From JBCBZH01 sp039815415 (GTDB taxonomy: Bacteria; Bacteroidota; Rhodothermia; Rhodothermales; Rubricoccaceae), in assembly GCA_039815415.1 (NCBI GenBank), contig JBCBZH010000057.1, forward strand, positions 1 to 18,362: a stretch of DNA of 18,362 nucleotides, given 5' to 3'. Position 1 is the first letter of the stretch. The number at the start of each line of letters is the position of its first letter. Positions 15,707-18,362 of this stretch are shown piece by piece. The position numbers and the translations under genes are program-made. Below the pieces are notes generated by a model that searched no databases, was not told where the DNA came from, and was given only the letters and a program-made list of their open reading frames with translations.

Positions 15707-16993
15707 TCATGCAGGGTGCGGTGCTGGACGGTTCGCGACTCGTGCCTGCACCAAGAGCATTTCTGCCAGCCGTCGTACGGTATCTTGGTTGGCCCCGTCT
15801 CGGATGAGAGGGGCGTGCTCGAACGGCCCCGTCCGGCTGGCGAACCCGGACGCTGAGAGCGTGCGGTCGAGGAGCAGACGAACGACGTCGGCGGCGGCGT
15901 CTTCAGGGGGCCTAGTCTCGGCCCAGAACAACGGCTGCATGAGGCGGCGCACGAGCGGGTGCAGTTCCCGGCGGATCTCTGTGTCCACCGCCCCAGGCCC
16001 GTAGCCCCACACGGAGACCCCTCGCCGTGGGAGTCCCGCAGCCCAGAGGTCGTTGAGGAGTTGAGCTTGCCCATGGGCTGCCATGCCGGTTCCGAGGTCG
16101 GACGGTTCGGATGGGACCGCTGAGAGCCGTTCGGGGAGTTGTCCGCTCTCGGCCGCGGCGACGTTGACGACTCGGGCGCCGTCTGCGAGACCGATGCCCT
16201 CGGTGACGACGACGCGCGAGAGCCACGAAGCCGCGATGTTCTCGTCGATCCCTTCGGTCGTCGGCCGTGAGGTCGGCTTGAGCGTCCCCACCGCGTGGGC
16301 GACGGCCGAGAACCCACTCGGCCCGGCTATGGCGTCGGCCTCGGTCGCCAGTCGGTCGGCTTCAGCCATGAGGGAGAGGTCACCTGTGAGAACGGTGATC
16401 TGGCCGGGCAGGCCGTTCGCGCGGCGCTCGATAGCGCGGGCCTTCGATTCGCTCCGGCCCAGCCCGACAACGCGCCAGCCCCGCTCAGCGAGTTGGACCG
16501 CGACCTCGGCTCCGATCCCGCCCGTGGCCCCCGTGACGAAGGCCGCCATTGGGTCGGAGACCTCGCGCTCGGCGTAGGGCTCAAGCCCCCACCCCCACTC
16601 GGCGCGGGTCCCCCGCTCAACGGCTACGACCGCGGCCAAGAACGTCAGCACGTGCATCAGTTCGAGGATGATGATCTCCGCGAGGCCGGCTCCCTCCAGC
16701 CCGACCAGCGGCGTGACGAACGAGAGGAGCAGGGCGACGACCGCGACGCCGAGGAACACCCACCGCGCCCGCGACTGCCGGAAGACGAGACCGAGCGCGG
16801 CCCGCAGAAGTCCGGCCCCGACTACACCCGCGACGCTTGCCACGATGACTGGGGGGAGGGCGAGGGGCTGCCCGGCGGCGGTGGCGATCACGTCGGGGCC
16901 AAATGCGCCGAGCGCAGATGCGACGACGAAGAGGAGAGCGTTGGCGATAGCGGCCGAAAGAGCGCCGATGATGATGGAGAGAGTGGTCTTCAT
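15707..16993 (-). CDS. Four-helix membrane domain fused to a degenerate SDR domain
   Basis: One continuous 428-residue frame. Residues 1-128 contain four hydrophobic helices (about 5-29, 47-70, 79-97, 104-125) and resemble small membrane proteins of the DUF6069 type. Residues 149-428 are a short-chain dehydrogenase/reductase Rossmann domain: nucleotide-binding TGATGGIG (154-161), VVGLGRSESKA after strand 2, TGDLS (203-207), and the PG motif YGPGAVDTEI (331-340). The active site appears lost. The usual strand-5 Ser is replaced in VNVAAAESG (276-284), and the Y-x-x-x-K motif aligns with HGQAQ (307-311), giving His for Tyr and Gln for Lys. A binding or NAD(P)-sensing role is therefore as likely as catalysis. 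It lies 63 bases downstream of the marR-like gene on the same strand. No frameshift is evident. Confidence 0.8.
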   Translation of the reverse strand: MKTTLSIIIGALSAAIANALLFVVASALGAFGPDVIATAAGQPLALPPVIVASVAGVVGAGLLRAALGLVFRQSRARWVFLGVAVVALLLSFVTPLVGLEGAGLAEIIILELMHVLTFLAAVVAVERGTRAEWGWGLEPYAEREVSDPMAAFVTGATGGIGAEVAVQLAERGWRVVGLGRSESKARAIERRANGLPGQITVLTGDLSLMAEADRLATEADAIAGPSGFSAVAHAVGTLKPTSRPTTEGIDENIAASWLSRVVVTEGIGLADGARVVNVAAAESGQLPERLSAVPSEPSDLGTGMAAHGQAQLLNDLWAAGLPRRGVSVWGYGPGAVDTEIRRELHPLVRRLMQPLFWAETRPPEDAAADVVRLLLDRTLSASGFASRTGPFEHAPLIRDGANQDTVRRLAEMLLVQARVANRPAPHPA

Positions 16994-17009
16994 AATAGAA
17001 TGTTTAGCA

Positions 17010-17022
17010 GTGAACTGTTGGG
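17010..17022. promoter_or_regulatory. Candidate MarR operator upstream of the fusion gene
   Basis: On the minus strand CCCAACAGTTCAC lies 17-29 bases before the start codon. It matches the site in front of the marR-like gene (17486-17498) in 11 of 13 positions. It overlaps an imperfect inverted repeat GTTTA-N4-TGAAC (17002-17015). TATTAT overlaps the start codon. Confidence 0.5.
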
Positions 17023-17056
17023 ATTGGAGTTCGCTGGTTTCAGGGCCGTGAGTGGG

Positions 17057-17476
17057 TCAGCCTAAGCTCTGGTCGAGCCGAACGAGGAGCCCGTGGAGGT
17101 GTTTGAGGTCGTCCGCGGACAGGGCAGAGAGTCGGTGCTCGATAAATGCGTCGTGGGCGGGAATCTCACGGTCGAGAAGCGCGCGGCCGGTAGGGGTGAG
17201 GTGCACCGCCTTAGTCCTCCCGTCGGGCACGCGGTGGACATGCCCTTTCGCTTCGAGCTTAGCGAGGAGCTGGCTCACGTTCCCTTTCGTCGTAGCGAGC
17301 CGGTCAGCGAGGTCATCTTGAAGTGCCCCTTCTTCAGCGCCGACTGTCGCAAGCAGAGCGAACTGTCCCGCCGTGAGGTCGAGGTCCGCTAGAGGTCCCT
17401 CAGCTGCGCGGCCGACCTTCTGGGCGACGCGAACGAGGCGGAGCCAGGTACGGACAGGGAGGGAGCGGATCGCCAT
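17057..17476 (-). CDS. MarR-family transcriptional regulator
   Basis: The 139-residue product has the MarR winged-helix layout. An N-terminal dimerisation helix (RTWLRLVRVAQKVGRAAEGPL) is followed by LTAGQFALLATVG, then the DNA-binding helices LQDDLADRLATTKGNVSQLLAKLEAKG (52-78), the wing VHRVPDGRTKAVHLTPTGRALL (80-101) and C-terminal dimerisation helices. Length is typical. The ATG at 17474-17476 is the family start; the frame continues 55 residues upstream without similarity. TATACT directly abuts the start codon, so a leaderless transcript is possible. It precedes the membrane/SDR fusion gene on the same strand with a 63-base gap, and the shared upstream motif suggests it regulates itself and that gene. 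The effector is unknown. Confidence 0.9.
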   Translation of the reverse strand: MAIRSLPVRTWLRLVRVAQKVGRAAEGPLADLDLTAGQFALLATVGAEEGALQDDLADRLATTKGNVSQLLAKLEAKGHVHRVPDGRTKAVHLTPTGRALLDREIPAHDAFIEHRLSALSADDLKHLHGLLVRLDQSLG

Positions 17477-17485
17477 AGTATATTG

Positions 17486-17498
17486 GTAAACAGTTGGG
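17486..17498. promoter_or_regulatory. Candidate MarR operator upstream of the marR-like gene
   Basis: On the minus strand CCCAACTGTTTAC lies 10-22 bases before the start codon and matches the motif before the downstream fusion gene in 11 of 13 positions. It overlaps the likely promoter (TTGGAG, 18 bases, TATACT). Confidence 0.5.
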
Positions 17499-17694
17499 CA
17501 CTCCAAGGGTTCCCGCCGTCGTAGCGCTGTAAAACGAGGTGGCCGTTCACCTGCTGCACCGAGGGTGGAGTCTGCGTGCAACGGCGGGTTAGGCGGCGCA
17601 GTGGGCGAAGGCAGGGCGTGGGCCCGAACGGCACGCCTCACTCAAGCATCATGCAGTAGGGCTGCTCGAGACCCCTCTCACCGCAGAGCGCCCT

Positions 17695-17704
17695 CGCCAG
17701 CTCG
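17695..17704. repeat. Single repeat copy in the marR upstream spacer
   Basis: Exact CGCCAGCTCG word, 127 bases from an inverted partner at 17831-17840. Confidence 0.8.
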
Positions 17705-17830
17705 AGTGATCGCTGCGCCTCCCAGATGTCCATCGCAAGGCCATTCTCCTAGACCCCAGGTGGACGCCGTGGCTGTAGTCTACCCCGTCGGAAGTGTGGC
17801 CGAGGTCGAGCGGCCGGATGGGCGCCGCGT

Positions 17831-17840
17831 CGAGCTGGCG
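17831..17840. repeat. Single repeat copy at the end of the last lipoprotein gene
   Basis: Exact CGAGCTGGCG word ending two bases before the lipoprotein gene's stop codon in window order, that is, directly downstream of that minus-strand gene. Confidence 0.8.
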
Positions 17841-17841
17841 G

Positions 17842-18297
17842 CTAAAACACGGGCGTGATCTCGACACCCTGGTGGCCGATGTCGTCCATCGCATCCAAGC
17901 GGCGTTGCTGCTCGGTCGTGGCCTCAGACTGGCTGCAGGTGATGAACAGGAAGATGGAGCCCACACCGATGGTGTACTCCAGCCGACCGTTCCCCAGATC
18001 GTTGAGGCGCGTCAACGGCATCGAGGCGGCGTAGCTATCGTCCATGCGGAGGATGCGTCCAGTGTAGGACACGGCGTCGTCCACCTCCTCGAAGGTCGCG
18101 ATATAGGTCGGCTGTCCGATAGAGTATTCCGGGTTGCCGTTGCATGCGAGCTGGCTACCGGTTTCGTTGATGCGCACCTGCTTGGTGAAGGCCACGAAGA
18201 ACGGGCTCTCGTCGCTACCCGCAGAGTCGCAGCCGGACAGGAGCGCTCCGAGGAGGAGAGCGGGGAGCAGGAAGCGGAGAGATACGGAGTGGAGCAT
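17842..18297 (-). CDS. Uncharacterised lipoprotein
   Basis: From the ATG at 18295-18297 the product has 151 residues. The N-terminus MLHSVSLRFLLPALLLGALLSGC is a clear signal peptide with a lipobox ending at Cys23, followed by DSAGSDES. The mature part is predicted mostly beta (FVAFTKQVRINETGS, YIATFEEVDDAVSYTGRI, RLEYTIGVGSIFLFITC) with two further cysteines at 52 and 121 that could form a disulfide. I do not recognise a family. An in-frame TTG at 18321 would add eight residues before the signal peptide and is less likely. The remaining bases to the window edge hold its upstream region only; TACCTTCG there is one mismatch from a -7 element. Confidence 0.78.
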   Translation of the reverse strand: MLHSVSLRFLLPALLLGALLSGCDSAGSDESPFFVAFTKQVRINETGSQLACNGNPEYSIGQPTYIATFEEVDDAVSYTGRILRMDDSYAASMPLTRLNDLGNGRLEYTIGVGSIFLFITCSQSEATTEQQRRLDAMDDIGHQGVEITPVF

Positions 18298-18362
18298 GGA
18301 GGCAAGAGATGGAATGGACAACGCACCTTGCGAAGGTAGATCTGCCCAGGGTACAACGGCAT

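Larger units (their letters stand above)
17477..17841. other. Intergenic stretch upstream of the marR-like gene
   Basis: About 365 bases contain no convincing gene. The stretch holds the marR upstream motif, an 8-bp inverted repeat CCCGCCGT / ACGGCGGG spanning about 17512-17590, and exact repeat words at 17695-17704 and 17831-17840. Short frames on both strands overlap here but have no recognisable sequence. Confidence 0.4.

Noticed and set aside
17512..17600. Possible integron attC site: TGCAACGGCGGGTTAGGC ends in a GTTRRRY-type core and an inverted CCCGCCGT lies about 70 bases away; GTTAAAC also occurs near 15641.
   Set aside because: The required opposite core (RYYYAAC) is missing at the expected place on both sites, no integrase is present, and a 7-base degenerate core is common by chance.

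Overview
This window is a GC-rich bacterial chromosomal segment. It most likely comes from a Rhodothermota/Bacteroidota-type organism (Rubricoccaceae or Salinibacter-like); that placement is inference. Three things support it: almost none of the recognisable start codons has a Shine-Dalgarno sequence, one good Bacteroidota-style -7 element (TAnnTTTG) lies before pgsA, and there are several SPII lipoproteins. There is no phage, IS element, CRISPR array, rRNA or tRNA that I can support. Most of the content is housekeeping.

Layout: (1) 1-1283, the 3' part of an Asp-box/VPS10-like beta-propeller protein, convergent with a small lipoprotein (1346-1852, minus). (2) 2180-2500, a DUF2188-like protein with a C-terminal membrane helix, then a strong terminator for icd. 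(3) NADP-isocitrate dehydrogenase (minus), diverging from an AI-2E/PerM-type membrane protein (plus), which converges on purU (minus). (4) dnaK (minus), diverging from pgsA and pyrE (plus), which converge on HMG-CoA reductase (minus). (5) A GNAT acetyltransferase (minus), diverging from an NTF2-like protein and a long nitronate monooxygenase (plus). (6) A PhzF-family protein (minus). (7) On the minus strand, a MarR regulator upstream of a membrane-domain/SDR fusion. (8) A terminal lipoprotein (minus).

The most unusual signal is not a gene. A short palindromic word, CGCCAGCTCG / CGAGCTGGCG, occurs 15 times exactly in the spacers between genes. Paired copies form near-perfect hairpins at convergent gene ends, single copies lie directly at gene starts or stops, and degenerate versions sit at other junctions. 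It looks like a genome-wide intergenic repeat (REP-like or terminator-like).

Other points of interest are a perfect 22-bp AT-rich palindrome upstream of the NTF2-like gene, a 13-bp motif shared by the marR-like gene and its downstream gene, and the fusion protein itself, whose SDR domain keeps the nucleotide-binding glycine motif but appears to have lost the catalytic Ser, Tyr and Lys.
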